The translations under genes were made by a program, and so were the position numbers. The notes below the pieces were generated by a model. That model saw only the letters and a list, made by a program, of their open reading frames with translations, did not search any database and was not told the origin of the DNA. From NCBI GenBank assembly GCA_021018815.1, contig JAITYX010000046.1, positions 638,501-702,500 on the forward strand: 64,000 nucleotides of DNA, in the 5' to 3' direction. This stretch comes from Talinum fruticosum (lineage: Eukaryota; Streptophyta; Magnoliopsida; Caryophyllales; Talinaceae). This document shows positions 35,091 through 46,922 of the stretch, piece after piece (positions within the stretch are counted from its first letter, which is position 1; the number at the start of each line of letters is the position of its first letter).

Positions 35091-38000
35091 TCTTTATTTT
35101 GCAGGTCACTCGTAAGAGATCAAAAGGACACCGGTACCTTGACAAGTGGATGTTCACGTCACATGTCAGGAGACTCGTGACTCTTTTCCGAGTTAGAAAA
35201 ACATAAAGGAGGAAAGGTCACTTTTGAGGATGACAGCAAAGGCAAGATAGTTGGGATAGGCAAGATCGGAAAAGGATGCAATCTGGTCGCCCAGCTTTAC
35301 CTTGTCAAAGGATTAAAGTACAATCGCTCAAGCATCTCTCAATCGTGCGATAAAGGTCAAGAGGTAAGATTCACTCGCACTCAACTGTTACATTTCGATG
35401 TTACCACCAAAAAGATCAAACTATCGGTAACAGATCAGGTAACACTTATATTATTCCTCTTTCGACCCGAGTCGAATTTATCTTGCTTAAAAGCATCTTT
35501 TCATGATAACTTATGGACATGGCATCGTAGACTAGGCCATATTAGCATGCATACTATCAAGAAATTGGCATCTCATGGTTTGGTTAGGGGTTTACCTAAC
35601 CGTGCTTTTGAAAAGGATAAAGTTTGTGAAGCATGCACAAGAGGGAAACAAGTCATATCTTCATTCAAGTCTCTCAAGACAGCTTCCACATCTAAAGTAC
35701 TTGAGCTGCTACATATGGATTTATGTGGTGAAATCCTAGTTAAGAGTCTCTGAGGTAAATCATATATATTTGTTATTATTGATGATTATTCACGATTTAC
35801 CCGGGTGTGTTTTCTTAATCACAAAAATGAAGCATTCAAGGAGTTCAAGCAAGCTCTGCTGAAAAATCCAAGTTGAGTCGCGGACTGCATTCAGAGAATC
35901 GAACCGACCATTGAAGAGAATTTGATTACTCGGAATTCTCAAAGTTTTGCGACAAGAATGGAATCTCTCACAACTTCTCAGCTCCCGAACTCCTCAACAA
36001 AATGGAGTAGTAGAGAGAAAGAACAGAACTCTTGAAGAAATAGCAAGGACAATGATGATTGAGCACAAGTTACCTTACTATTTCAGGCGGAGGTAGCCAA
36101 CACAGACTAACTACACTCTAAATAGATGCCTCATGAGACCCATTCTGAAGAAAACACCTTATGAGCTCTACAAAGGGAAGAAACCAAATATTTCCTATTT
36201 CGCACCATTTGGATGTAAGTGTTTCGCTCACAACAATGGTAAGGATCACTCGACCAAGTTTGATGCTCGGTCGGATGAAGGTATTTTTCCGGGTTATTCT
36301 TCTCATAGTAAAGTTTATCGCATTTTCAATAAGAGAACTAACAAAAGTGGAAGAAAGCATCCACGTTGTGTTTGATGAGCTTGCATAGGACTAACCAAGT
36401 GAATCTTCATACTCAGATCTGAAGCTCAACAGAGAAAATGATGAAACTGTCTACAAAGACTCAAACTCAACCGACTCGTAATGAAGTCACTCGTAACGAA
36501 GTGACTCGTAATGAGATAATTCAAGAGCCTCGCTCAAAACGAACAAGCTAATGAAGAAGATCACTCGTAACAAGCTTCGAAGATCGGATAGCTCAGCCCA
36601 CAAATCTTGTAAATCGAGAACCGGTAGAGCATTCAAGTTCACTTTTAGTCATCCACTAGAAAACATACTATCTAATATCAACAAGTGGGGTAAGAACTCG
36701 TTCCTCTCTTTAAAATCTATGTGCATTCACCGCATTCATTTCATTAGCTGAACCCAAAAATGCACTAAAAGCCCTAAATGAACCTCGAATGGGTAGAGGC
36801 CATGCAAGAGGAACTCAATCAATTCGAAAGAAGCCAAGTCCGGACTCGACCAAACGACCTTCTAACCACCTAGTCATAAGAACCAAATGGGTTTTCACGA
36901 ACAAGCTGGATGAAGGTGGGGTGGTAGTCGAAACAAGGCTAGACTTATGGCTCAAGTTTACAATCAAGAAGAAGGGATTGATTGTGGGGAAACCTTTGCA
37001 CTCGTTGCAAGAATTGAAGCTATTAGAATATTGTTGGCATTTGCATCCAAGCATGTCTATCAAATTGTATCAAATGGATGTTAAGTGTGCATTTCTCAAT
37101 GGTTTTATTGAAGAGGAAGTCTATGTCGAGCAGACCTCCTGGTTTTGAAAACTCGTAGTTTCCAGATTATGTTTTCAAACTCCGAAAAGCTCTTTATGGT
37201 CTTAAACAAGCTCCCCGAGCTTGGTATGAAAGACTCGAGCAATTTCTTGGTTCAAAATGATTTTAGAAGAGGTCGGATCAACAAGACTCTCTTTATAAAA
37301 ACCAAGGGGAAAGATTTCCTTATTGTTCAAATCTATGTTGATGATATTAATTTTTAAGCTACTAATGAATTTATGTGCCGAGAATTTTCTCGAGTTAATG
37401 AGTTAGGAATTTCAAATGAGTATGATGGGAGAACTCAATTTCTTCCTTGGTCTACAAATCAAACAAGACAAAGATGGAATCTATGTCCATCAATAAAAGT
37501 ATACCAAGGAGTCGCTGAAGAAATATAAACTCCAAGATGCAAAACACGCATCTACACCCATGAGCAAGCAGAGATAAAACTTAACTCGGACGAGAAAGGT
37601 AAAGCAATAGATCGAAACTCTATCAAGGTCTGATTGGATCTTTGCTATATCTTACTTCCAGCCGGCCAGATATAATGTTCGAGTGTTTGTTTATGCGCAA
37701 GATTCCAAGCTAATCCAAAAGAATCACATCTCACTGCGGTGAAGAGAATATTCAGATATCTTGCAGGAACTTAGAACTTAGGTCTATGGTACTCAAGAGA
37801 CTCGTAACCGACCTTGACTGGATACTCGGATGCGGATTACGCTGGATACAAAGTTGATAGAAAGAGCACTTCGGAGCTTGCCAATTTCGGGTCAATCCCT
37901 AATATCTTGGCACTCAAAGAAGCAAAATTCAGTGGCTCTATCAACCGCCGAAGCTAAGTATATAGCAGCTGGAGCATGTTGCGCCGCATTTTATGGATAA

Positions 38001-38276
38001 AGCAACACTTGAGAGATCTTAGACTTTCTTTCAAATCGGTTCCAATCAAGTGTGATAATCAAAGTGCAATCAGCATCACATAGAATCCAGTTCAAGCACT
38101 CAAAGACAAAACATATTGAGGTCAAGTATCACTTCTTAAGAGACCATTTTGAGAAAGGTGATATTGAACTTGAGTTCATTCCTACTAATCTTCAATTAGC
38201 TGATATCTTTATAAAGCCTCTTGGTGAAGATCAATTTTGTTTTATTCGGAATGAGCTTGGTATGTTAAATGCATAA
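35091..38276 (+). pseudogene. copia pol remnant: protease, integrase, RT, RNase H
   Basis: The protease active site lies at about 35130-35170 with SGCSRHMSG readable after a one-base insertion inside the DSG codons (GACAAGTGGA). The gag-pre-integrase block is WHRRLGHISMHTIKKLASHG with KVCEACTRGKQ. Integrase has LLHMDLCGEI, DDYSRF and VVERKNRT; the middle catalytic region is degraded near 35890. Reverse transcriptase (about 36850-37480) has LYQMDVKCAFLNG and YVDD at 37334-37345, then an early TAA. RNase H (about 37800-38000) has DRKST and STAEA. The tail LEFIPTNLQLADIF ends NELGMLNA at 38276. It keeps the ~200 bp missing in copy 1. It is one polyprotein frame in the family; here it is broken by many stops and indels. 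Confidence 0.9.
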
Positions 38277-38934
38277 TTGTGTGCTTTCTTATGTGAAAAT
38301 ATTCATTGCACAATTATGAGTTATATGCATTCAAATTGTTAATAACCATTAGTTCAGCTTGATTCAGTGATACCGAGCCAATAGTTATTATTTGTGTGAA
38401 GTTTCGAGTCACTCGAAATCTTAGCTGAGTCGGACTCGGACTTTTGAGAAAAATGGACATCAAATCTCCGGGATCATCTCTAGATAAGTGGAGAATTTCA
38501 GACTTTATTTTTAAAATCTTTTTCTCTCTCTCTCTCTCGCGAACCGTGATCAAACGCTAGCCGATGGATTTCAAACCACTTGAATCCTAACCGTTCAAGA
38601 AGAGAACCGTCACACCGGTCTAAGGTGACTCGATGGACGAGCCGAGTCGAACGGATAGTTAACGGATGTTTATCTTTCTATAAATAGCGCCTATTCATCT
38701 TTGTCTCATTACTTCACATTTCATTTACTATCTCTCTCTCATAAACAAAACTTCTTGCGGAAGCTTTCTACGTCTACAAGTGATCTCTGGACATTTTCAA
38801 GCGACGTAAAGATCATCTCAAGTAAGCTCGATCGCTCTCAACTCTTTCTTCTACTCTTTTCTTTCACTCTAGGTGACCTACTCTCTTCTCTTCTCCTCCT
38901 CAAAGCTTCATTCTTTTCTACTCTTCCTCACAAA
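38277..38934 (+). other. pol/env spacer of copia copy 2
   Basis: Noncoding. It contains a CT run near 38525, AACCGT...GTCACACCGGTCTAAGG shared with the array spacers, and a TATA box at 38678. The stretch 38350-38700 is the part found in each array unit between the LTR terminus and the env-like start. Confidence 0.85.
38678..38691 (+). promoter_or_regulatory. Internal TATA box upstream of env-like ORF, copy 2
   Basis: CTATAAATAGCGCC, identical to the box in copy 1, about 255 bp before the ATG at 38935 and followed by a pyrimidine-rich leader. Confidence 0.6.
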
Positions 38935-40543
38935 ATGCCTAAGAGAGGTAATCATCCCGACTTTCTTGGCTCTTCATCTAAAAAGCCACGCACCAAAAGC
39001 CAAGAAGGCTCAACACCTTCTAAACCGATTGTCACCCGAAGATCTCATGTTGGACGACAAGTTCTTTCCAACCATAAAATTTTCGTGGTTGCCCCAAATT
39101 CAAACCACCGGTGTATATAATTTTCTTTGTTTTAGCGAGTTCATTTACCCCGAACTCGTTTCGAGTTTTACACCTCACTCACTCGAAGGTGTTCTAACCT
39201 CTAGGGTTCGTAACGTTATCGTTCGCATAAACACCTCTCTCCTCCACTGCCTGTTCAAGGTTTCCTCTCTTATCTTGAACAGCAACCCTATTCCTTTCAC
39301 TCGAAGTTGCCGACGACTTCTTTGAAAAATTCGCTAAAGAGTTTCCGAGTCACGGAAAATTTTTTCAATGACTCGATTGATGTCGAAGCATGCCTTCGTG
39401 CTTCTCGCTGATGAGAACCTTTTTCGCTCAAGCATTCCAGCAAGGAGAACCCCAACTCCAAGCACTTAAAAGCTCTTTTAGACATTCTTGAGGGCTACGA
39501 AGTAGACCTCTTCCCTCAATAATTGAGCGAGATGGCAGCTGTGCCAGCTCAACTCCAAAATTAGAAGAACACCCTCTTCCCTTCGTTGCTCTTCTCACAC
39601 TTGTTTTTAAACAATTCAAGGTTCCTATCCCCTCGGACCCAAACGCTGCTTCGAGGCTACCGTTGTGGTCGGCAAAAAGGAACTCCAGGGGTATGGGTAT
39701 CAGGAAACTCAACCTCGGTATCCGGGTACACAACTCGAGCCGAGGCCTCCTTCTCCGCCTAAGACTCGTAAAGAAACCCTCTCTCTCCCTCGCCCCACAT
39801 GTTGGTGCTTCCAGCTCGAGTGCTTCTAAGTCTCTCTCCACCATTTTGTCCTCCGCTTTCTGGATAAAATTAATTCCGTGTCCTCAAATTTCAAGGACAT
39901 GCTCCGGTCATTTAAAACTGTCTATTAAACCATGACCATCAACCAAAAACAACCCAGTCTCAAATTCGAGAGCAAGCAAGAACTGGTTCTTGAGATGAAG
40001 GGCTTGGTGAAGGAGCAAAAGGAGCTGGTCAAGCTCCTCCAGGAGAGAAGGTCCAAGGTGGCTCGGGACCGTGGCGACTCGGACACTTCGAAGCGTCCTC
40101 GAGCCCGACCCCGACCTCCTCATAAAGCGGGGAGGAAGAAGAAGCGGATAAAGAAGAAGCGGACGCCGAGGAGCCTGCAGCTGAGCAGCTCCTTCGGGCG
40201 AGCGGAGGCACAAAAAAGAAGAAGGAAGGACCGCCGAGGGTCAACTCGCTCCTCAAGCACAAGTGGCCGTACTCGGCTCGGACAGCGAGCCTCGAGTGGG
40301 TCGAAGACCTAGGCTGCGCTACGCCAACCTGCGGCGGGTCGACCGAGCGGACCCCTCCAGCCTACCGAGGCTCACGAGGAGGAACCTCTAGATCCTCTTG
40401 TTCGGGTCAGCCACTCGTAGCCGAGCCCTTGACAGCGATCCGTGTCCTCCCTCCGCCGTGCTCAAGCACATCGTCAAGATCATACCAGCGCCGGCGTACC
40501 TCTCATCCCTCCTTTTCCACTCGGACAACCCCTCTCCCTCGTA
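38935..40543 (+). pseudogene. SIRE-type env-like ORF, copy 2 (broken)
   Basis: It starts MPKRGNHPDFLGSSSKKPRT at a clear ATG. The N-terminal conserved half reads across frames: MLDDKFFPTIKFSWLPQIQT, YNFLCFSEFIYPELVSSF, SLLHCLFKVSSLILNSNPIP and KALLDILEGYEVDLFP (partly in another frame). From about 39930 a charged coiled coil follows (LEMKGLVKEQKELVKLLQER), then a Lys/Arg/Ser-rich tail. The gene sits between pol and the polypurine tract, as in SIRE elements. Envelope function is unproven; I see no clear signal peptide or membrane span. Only its first half, up to VVGKKEL near 39680, is carried in the tandem array. Confidence 0.78.
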
Positions 40544-40970
40544 GGTGCCATGCACTCGTGTTACAATTCCACGATCCGCGATTCTTCTTCGTTCGAAAAT
40601 TTTTCTTTTGTCCGGACATCAAATATGTACTACTTGTCTGTATTCTTCCTATTTTTTGTTTTTGTTGAAAGGCAAGGGGAGAATATAGATAGAAAATTTG
40701 TTGTCTTGTTTAGGGGAGTTTCTTCATCTGTGTACTCTCTTTAATTTCAATGAATTAATGCTTTCTCTTCACTTTTCTCTGTGATTATTGATTATTGCAA
40801 CCATTTCTAAGTTAACATTATTTCATTGATAAGCATATATTCTTTATCATCTGATACATTAAGCTTGCTTTACTTATCCGATTTTATGCGCAAATATTCA
40901 AAAGCGAGATCTTTATCACTAACAAAGTTTCGTCTATGTATGGAATCCCTTTCATCGAAAAGGGAGAGAT
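40544..40970 (+). other. 3' untranslated region with polypurine tracts, copy 2
   Basis: An upstream purine run at about 40667-40686 (GAAAGGCAAGGGGAGAATA) and the main tract AAAAGGGAGAGA at 40958-40969 next to the LTR. The upstream run is also present in copy 1. Confidence 0.75.
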
Positions 40971-42573
40971 TGAAGACTCGGACTTTACTCAAGACAATTC
41001 CGAGTTCTAACAAAGGAATCAGGTATAAGAATTTCTCACTTATAGAGTTTTGATTCCAAGGTATTCTCTGTACCTTAGAAACTTTTCCGAGTGTTATAGT
41101 ACTTTTCTCTAAGTGATATGACATTGACTTCATGTATTTCTTGCTTGTCTCTAAGTGACTCGGAAAACGAGATATGCACTCACGCCTGTCTCACTCAATT
41201 CCGAGTCTCTCATCACTTAGATATATCACATGTTGAAGTGACTAGTATTTCGCTTAACCGCACTCGAGTCCGACTTCATGTTATAAGTTCTATTCTATTG
41301 TACTCGGCGCTTCTAGTCCGAACCATGCTTAGTCTAGATCAAATTTTTTCACTCGATATTCGTTGTATAACTTGATTCTCGCTTAGACTAACTCGGATGG
41401 AATTTTGAGTTTCATGGATATTAGACTCGAAAAATTCCATTCCTTTTCTAACTCGGATAATTAATCGATCAATTATCTTAATTATATTATTATCTCGTGT
41501 CTAATCTTGGACCAAAGCATTTTATACTTTGAGAACCAATTTGATTTACTTTTGTAGGTTATTCAAACGAGGATACACTTTTTGAAATACAAAAGTAACC
41601 TAGCTTCAAGACGTGAAATCACCAGCAGACATGGCTTTTCCCCTTCTCTAACCTAGCCCCGAAGATTTTGTCGAGTGCATCTGTTTCCAAATCTGGAAAA
41701 CCGAAACGCCAAGCTTAACGGTGGTTTCCACCTTATCCTTCAAGACACCGCCATCTGGTTTTAGGACTTCCGAAGAAGTTAAGAACCGTTGTCCAATATT
41801 CATATTTCAACCGCTACTTTCGAGTGACTCGGAAAGTCGTTAATAACGGTCACAACGAACTTCTAGTCGGAAGATGGAGATAACGGCTACTCTGCCTGGT
41901 ATCTATAAAAGGAAGCCAACTCACAAGACTTGAAGATTGCCTAACCTATTGTTAATACATACTTGAGCAAAAGTCATTGTATTCACTTTCAATCTTCTAC
42001 TAACAACTCCCACTCTGTAATTCATTATATTCCGAGTTGTAACGTCTTGTACTTCGTTACAATCACTCTCTTCTTACTTTCTAAGTAAGGTCCCTTGACC
42101 GAGCTGTAAATGTTAACTCAGCTTACTTGTCCCTAGCTGTAAGGTTTATCTCGGCTAGGAAGTAATAGATCGGATAAGGGAACTTCGAGTCTAAGAAAAA
42201 CGTGTAAAGAGTTGTCGAAGGGAGCAACTTGGGTTCGGTCAGTCTACGGTATTTTGTGGACTCAAAATAGTGGATTTGACTTCATGCTTGGATTAGCACG
42301 GTCCATGGTTTTCTGCCCCGGGAGGGTTTCCACGTAATATCTGTGTATTTACTTTACGAGTTCATTCTAGACTCGGACATACTCGATCGCAGACTTGAAT
42401 CCGCTTCCTTACTTTTTACCGAGATTCCGAGTTCATACTTTTCTAACCTTGTTTTAAACTCGGAATCGTTTCTGTCTCTACTTTGGCAAAAAGAGCTCAA
42501 TCTTCATGAAAATCCTCCATCACCCTATTCATCCCCCTTTAGGGTGACTCGGACTCTCCCGAGTAAACCTTCA
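40971..42573 (+). repeat. 3' LTR of copia copy 2
   Basis: TGAAGACTCGGAC...AAACCTTCA, 1603 bp. The TATA box CTATAAAAGG is at about 41903. It is followed by the target duplication CTCTG at 42574-42578. Confidence 0.92.
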
Positions 42574-42869
42574 CTCTGTTTCCTTCTAATGAGAACTTTC
42601 TTTCTCATCATTCAAGTAAAAAGAATCCGGACTCAAAGATTCTCAAAGCATTGTTCGATATTCTCGAGGGCTACGATGTAGCACTCTTCCCAGCTATCAT
42701 TGAACAGATGGCCACAATGCCAGCTCGGGCAAAGAACTACTCTCCTCTTTCCTTCGGACCCCTTCTAATTGTAGTTTTCAAGCGGTTTAAGGTTCCCTTC
42801 CCCTCGGACCTAAATGTAGTGTCCGAGGCCACCACCGTTATTGCCAGGAAGGAACTTCTTGACTCCTAA
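42574..42869 (+). pseudogene. Unit 6 env-like half ORF, 3' part
   Basis: It resumes the frame cut at 31661: CFLLMRTF, KHCSIF in a shifted frame, then FDILEGYDVALFPAIIEQMA, PLSFGPLLIVVFKRFKVPFP and ARKELLDS with TAA at 42867-42869. Confidence 0.87.
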
Positions 42870-43635
42870 AGGTGCTCTAACCAGCTGGTGGTGTCTCGAA
42901 AAGTAAGGTGAAAACCACCGTTGAGCTTACCGTTTAAGATTTCCAGTTCTAGAGACAGACAACCTTGACACGATATTTAAGCCTTGTACAAAAGTAGAAA
43001 AGCGGTGTCTGCTGGTGATTGACAGACTAGAAGCCGATTACTTTTGTAATTCAAAATAGGATAACCTCGTTTAGATAACCTACAAAAGTAAACAATTTTG
43101 GGTCTCAAAGTGTAAAATACTTGGTGCAAGATTAGGCACGAGATAATAATTTAATTAAGATAATTAAGTGAAATTATCATAAGCCTAGAGGTGTAGAATT
43201 TTCTAAGTGTAATATTCATTACACTCGGAATCCGTCGAGTTACTCTTGGGAAGATCAAGTTACAATGAAAATATCGAGTATAAGTACGGGATCTAGACAA
43301 ATAATTCTCTAAAAAACATGTCGACTTAGAAAGATGAATTAACGTCTGTAATTCACTTTACCTCAGAATATGAAGTCATAACATAGATTAAAAGTGTTAG
43401 AGAGATGGTTTGAATATGCAATAAAACTAAGTAGTGTCTCGAGTGACTCGAAACATCGAGTGTGAGCTGATGAACAAGAATGTGTTTTCTAAGTCGATCG
43501 GAATCAAAAGAGAACATATTCAATAGCTTCTATATTACTCGGAATGACTTGTAATCAAAACTTAAGAAAGATGCGGTTTGTACCTGAATCACTGATAGTA
43601 CTAAGAATGATATAAATTCGAAGTCTAAGTATTCA
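42857..43635 (-). repeat. Unit 7 antisense half-LTR
   Basis: A full-length module of about 779 bp. Its left end overlaps the last codons of unit 6 env-like ORF (LLDS-stop); its right end is the LTR terminus at 43635. Confidence 0.87.
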
Positions 43636-44054
43636 AGTTAACTCGGTGAAACTAAGCCGGGAGTATTATATGTTTGCGCTTTCCGAGTCACTTAAAAACT
43701 ATACTTGAGTTAGACAGAGTATTTGAGAAAAATGGACTTCAAACTTATTAAATCATCTCTAGATTAGTGGAGAATTTCAGAAAGTTCTTTTAAAATTTCT
43801 CTTTTCTCTCTCTCTACCGCACGCTTCGATAAGTGAACTAGCCTTTGGGAGAAAGACACTGGAATTCTAACCGTTAGAGACAGAACCATCACACCTGTCC
43901 GAAGCGACCGTTGGAGGATTAGGTAAGAATGAATTCCGATGGACATTCCTTTCGTTATAAATAGCATCCATTTTCCTTTATTTCGCAAATTTACTCTCTT
44001 CTCACCTAATCTCTCGCGAATTTGCTCTCGCACACTAAGATCTCTATTTTCCCA

Positions 44055-44091
<37 letters not shown>

Positions 44092-44130
44092 CCTTCGAGG
44101 TCATTCTCGGTCACTTGAAAATCATCAGCC

Positions 44131-44882
44131 ATAACTCAAAGAGGTTCAGCCTAAAGACATTCTAGCGTCCGCAACCAAGCAAACTTAAGAGGGTCCTTCT
44201 AACCCCTCCAAAATCTTCGCCACCTAATACCTCACATAGGGTGAGAAGTTCTTCCCAACCACATCCTTCTCGTGGTTGAATCACATCAAAACCATTGGAG
44301 TGTACAACTTCCTTTGCTTCAATGAGTTTACTTACCCGGACCTCGTTGTTCTTCTATTATAATCTTTCCTCCTCCGATGCTGTCATCACCTCAAGAGTTT
44401 GCGACACGGTTATGCGCATAAACCATTCCCTCCTCCATGGTCTTTTCAAAGTTTCTTCTCTCTTTCTCAACTGTAATCGCATCTCTTTCAACGAGATTAC
44501 GGATGAGTTCTTTAAAAATACGCCAAGGAAGTCCCTAAGTCACGAAAGAATTTCTCGGTGACTCGGATGAAGACTGAGGCCGATTTCTCTGTTTCCTTCT
44601 AATGAGAACTGTCTTCTTTCATCATTCAAGTAAAGAGAATCTGACTCAAAGATTCCCAAAGCTTTGTTCAATATTCTCGAGGGCTACGATGTAGACCTCT
44701 TCCCAGCTATCATTGAGCGGATGGCCACTGTGTCGGCTCGAGCAAAGAACTACTCTCCTCTTTCCTTTAGAGCCCTTCTAACTGTAGTTTTCAAGCAGTT
44801 TAAGGTTCCCTTCTCCTCATACCTAAATGTAGTGTTTGAGGCCACCATCGTTGTTGGCAGGAGCGAACTTCTTGACTCCTAA
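44131..44882 (+). pseudogene. Unit 7 env-like half ORF
   Basis: The TATA box is at about 43954 (GTTATAAATAGCATCC), with a long CT run at 44058-44089 and ATA at the start position. Visible are SLLHGLFKVSSLFLNCNRIS, FNILEGYDVDLFPAIIERMA and LLTVVFKQFKVPF, ending RSELLDS with TAA at 44880-44882. It shares the GTTGTTCTTCTATT-type short form with units 3 and 6 near 44345. Confidence 0.84.
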
Positions 44883-45649
44883 AGGTGCTCCAATCAGCTG
44901 GTGGTGTCTAAAAAGCAAGGTGAAAACCACCGTTGAGCTTACCGTTGAAGATTTCTAGTTTTGGAGACAGACAACCTTTACACAGACATTTGGGCCTTGT
45001 ACGAAGTATAAAAGCCTTTTCTGCTGGTGATTAACGACTTGAAGCCGATTACTTTTGTAATTCAAAAATAGGATAACCTCGTTTAGATAACCTACAAAAG
45101 TAAACAATTTTAGTTCTCAAAATATAAAATACTTTGGTGCAAGATTAGGCACATATAATAATTTAATTAAGATAATTAAGTGCAAAATTATCTTAGGCCT
45201 AGAGGAGTGGAATTTTACGAGTGTAATATTCATTATACTCGAGAATCCGTCGAAGTTAGTCTTATGAAAGATCAAGTTATAAAGAAAATATCGAGTATAA
45301 GTACATGATCTAGACAAATAATTCTCTAAAAAATATGTTGACTTAGAAAGATGAATTAACGCCGTAATTCACTTTACCTCAGAATATGAAGTCAAAACAT
45401 AGGTTAAAAGTGTTAGAGAGATGGTTTGAACATGCGATAAAACTAAGTAGTGTCCGAGTGACTCGAAACATCGAGTGTGAGCTGATGAACAAGAATGTGT
45501 TTTCTAAGTCGAGTCACAATCGAAAGAAAACATATGCAATAGTTTCTATATTACTCGGAATGACTTGTGATCAAAACTTAGGAAGGATGTGATTTGTACC
45601 GAGTCATTGATAGTACTAAGAATGATATAAATTCGAGTCCGAGTCTTCA
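44870..45649 (-). repeat. Unit 8 antisense half-LTR
   Basis: A full-length module of about 780 bp, from the env junction to GAGTCTTCA at 45649. Confidence 0.87.
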
Positions 45650-46065
45650 ACTTGACTCGATAAAACTAAGCTAAGAGTTGTTATATGTTTGTGCTTTCTA
45701 AGTCACTCGAAACTATGCTTGAGTCGGACTCGGTATTTAAGAAGAATGGACTTTGAACTTCGAAATCATCTCTAGATTAGTGGAAATTTTCATAAAGTTC
45801 TTGTAAAATTTCTCTTTTCTCTCTCTCTACCGCTCCCATCGATCGGTGAACTAGCCGTTGGGAGAAAGACACTAGAATTCTAACCGTTATAGACAGAACC
45901 ATAACACCTGTTTGAGACGATTGTTGGAGGATTAGGTCGAACGAACTCGAAGGACATTCCTTTTGCTATAAATAGCATCCTTTTTCCTTTATTTCGCTAA
46001 TTTACTCTCTTCTAACCTAATCTCTCGCTTACTTGCTCTCACACACTAAGATCTTTGTGTTCCCA

Positions 46066-46110
<45 letters not shown>

Positions 46111-46149
46111 CCTTCGAGCTCATTCTCTATCACTTAAAAATCATCAGCC

Positions 46150-46922
46150 ATACCTAAAAGAGCTTCAGCCAAAGACTTTATAGAGTCTGCAACCAAGAAA
46201 CCTAGAACCAAGCAAACTCAAGTGGTTCCTTCTAATCCCTCCAAAATCTTCGTCACCCAACACCTCACGTTGGATGAGAACTTACGCCCAACCACATCCT
46301 TCTCATGGTAGAATCACATCAAAACCACTTGGAGTCTACAACTTCCTTAACTTCGGTGAGTTTATTTACCCAAAACTCATTGTTGAATTCTATTATAATC
46401 TTTCCTGCTCCGAAGGTGTCCTCACCTCAAGATTTTACAACATAGTTGTGCGCATAAACCTTTCGCTCCTCCATCGTCCGTTCAAAGCTTCCTCTCTTTT
46501 TCTCAACTACAATCCCATCTCTTTCGACGAGATTACGGATGAGTTCTTTGAAAAATACACCAAGGAAGTCCCTAAGTCACGGAAGAATTTCTCGGTGACT
46601 CGGATGAAGAGCGAGGCCGGACTTCTCTGTTTCCTTCTTATGAGAACTTTCTTCTCTCATCATTCAAGCAAAGAGAATCCTAACTCAAATATTCTCAAAG
46701 CTTTGTTCGATATTCTTGAGGGCTATGAGTTAGACCTCTTCCCAGCTATCATTGAGCGGATGGCGACTCTGCCAGCTCGGGCATAGAAACACTCTCCTCT
46801 TTCCTTCGGAGCCCTCTAACTCTAGTTTTCAAGTATTTTAAGGTTCCCTCCCCTTAGACCTAAATGCGAGTGTGCGAGGCTACCATCGCTGTAGCCAGGA
46901 ACGAACTTCTTGACTCCTATAG
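46150..46922 (+). pseudogene. Unit 8 env-like half ORF, best preserved copy
   Basis: The TATA box is at about 45967, with a long CT run at 46069-46107 and ATA at the start position. 46274-46786 is open for 170 codons: YNFLNFGEFIYPKLIVEFYY, SLLHRPFKASSLFLNYNPIS, EITDEFFEKYTKEVPKSRKN, LLMRTFFSHHSSKENPN and ILEGYELDLFPAIIERMATL. It then stops at TAG (ARA-stop) before the FKQFKVP block. The usual junction stop TAA is TAT here. Sister of unit 5. Confidence 0.85.

Larger units (their letters stand above)
31662..42573 (+). mobile_element. Full-length SIRE-like Ty1/copia retrotransposon (copy 2)
   Basis: A structurally complete 10.9-kb element: 5' LTR, primer site, gag, protease, integrase, reverse transcriptase, RNase H, spacer with TATA box, env-like ORF, polypurine tract and 3' LTR. 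It is inserted in unit 6 of the tandem array. The flanks are CTCTA (31657-31661) and CTCTG (42574-42578), a 5-bp target duplication with one C-to-T-type change. All genes are broken by small indels, many at CAG/CTG positions, so it appears non-autonomous unless those are sequencing errors. Confidence 0.93.

Noticed and set aside
38935..40543. Calling the env-like ORF a true envelope protein
   Set aside because: No signal peptide, fusion peptide or membrane span could be seen; only its position after pol supports the name.
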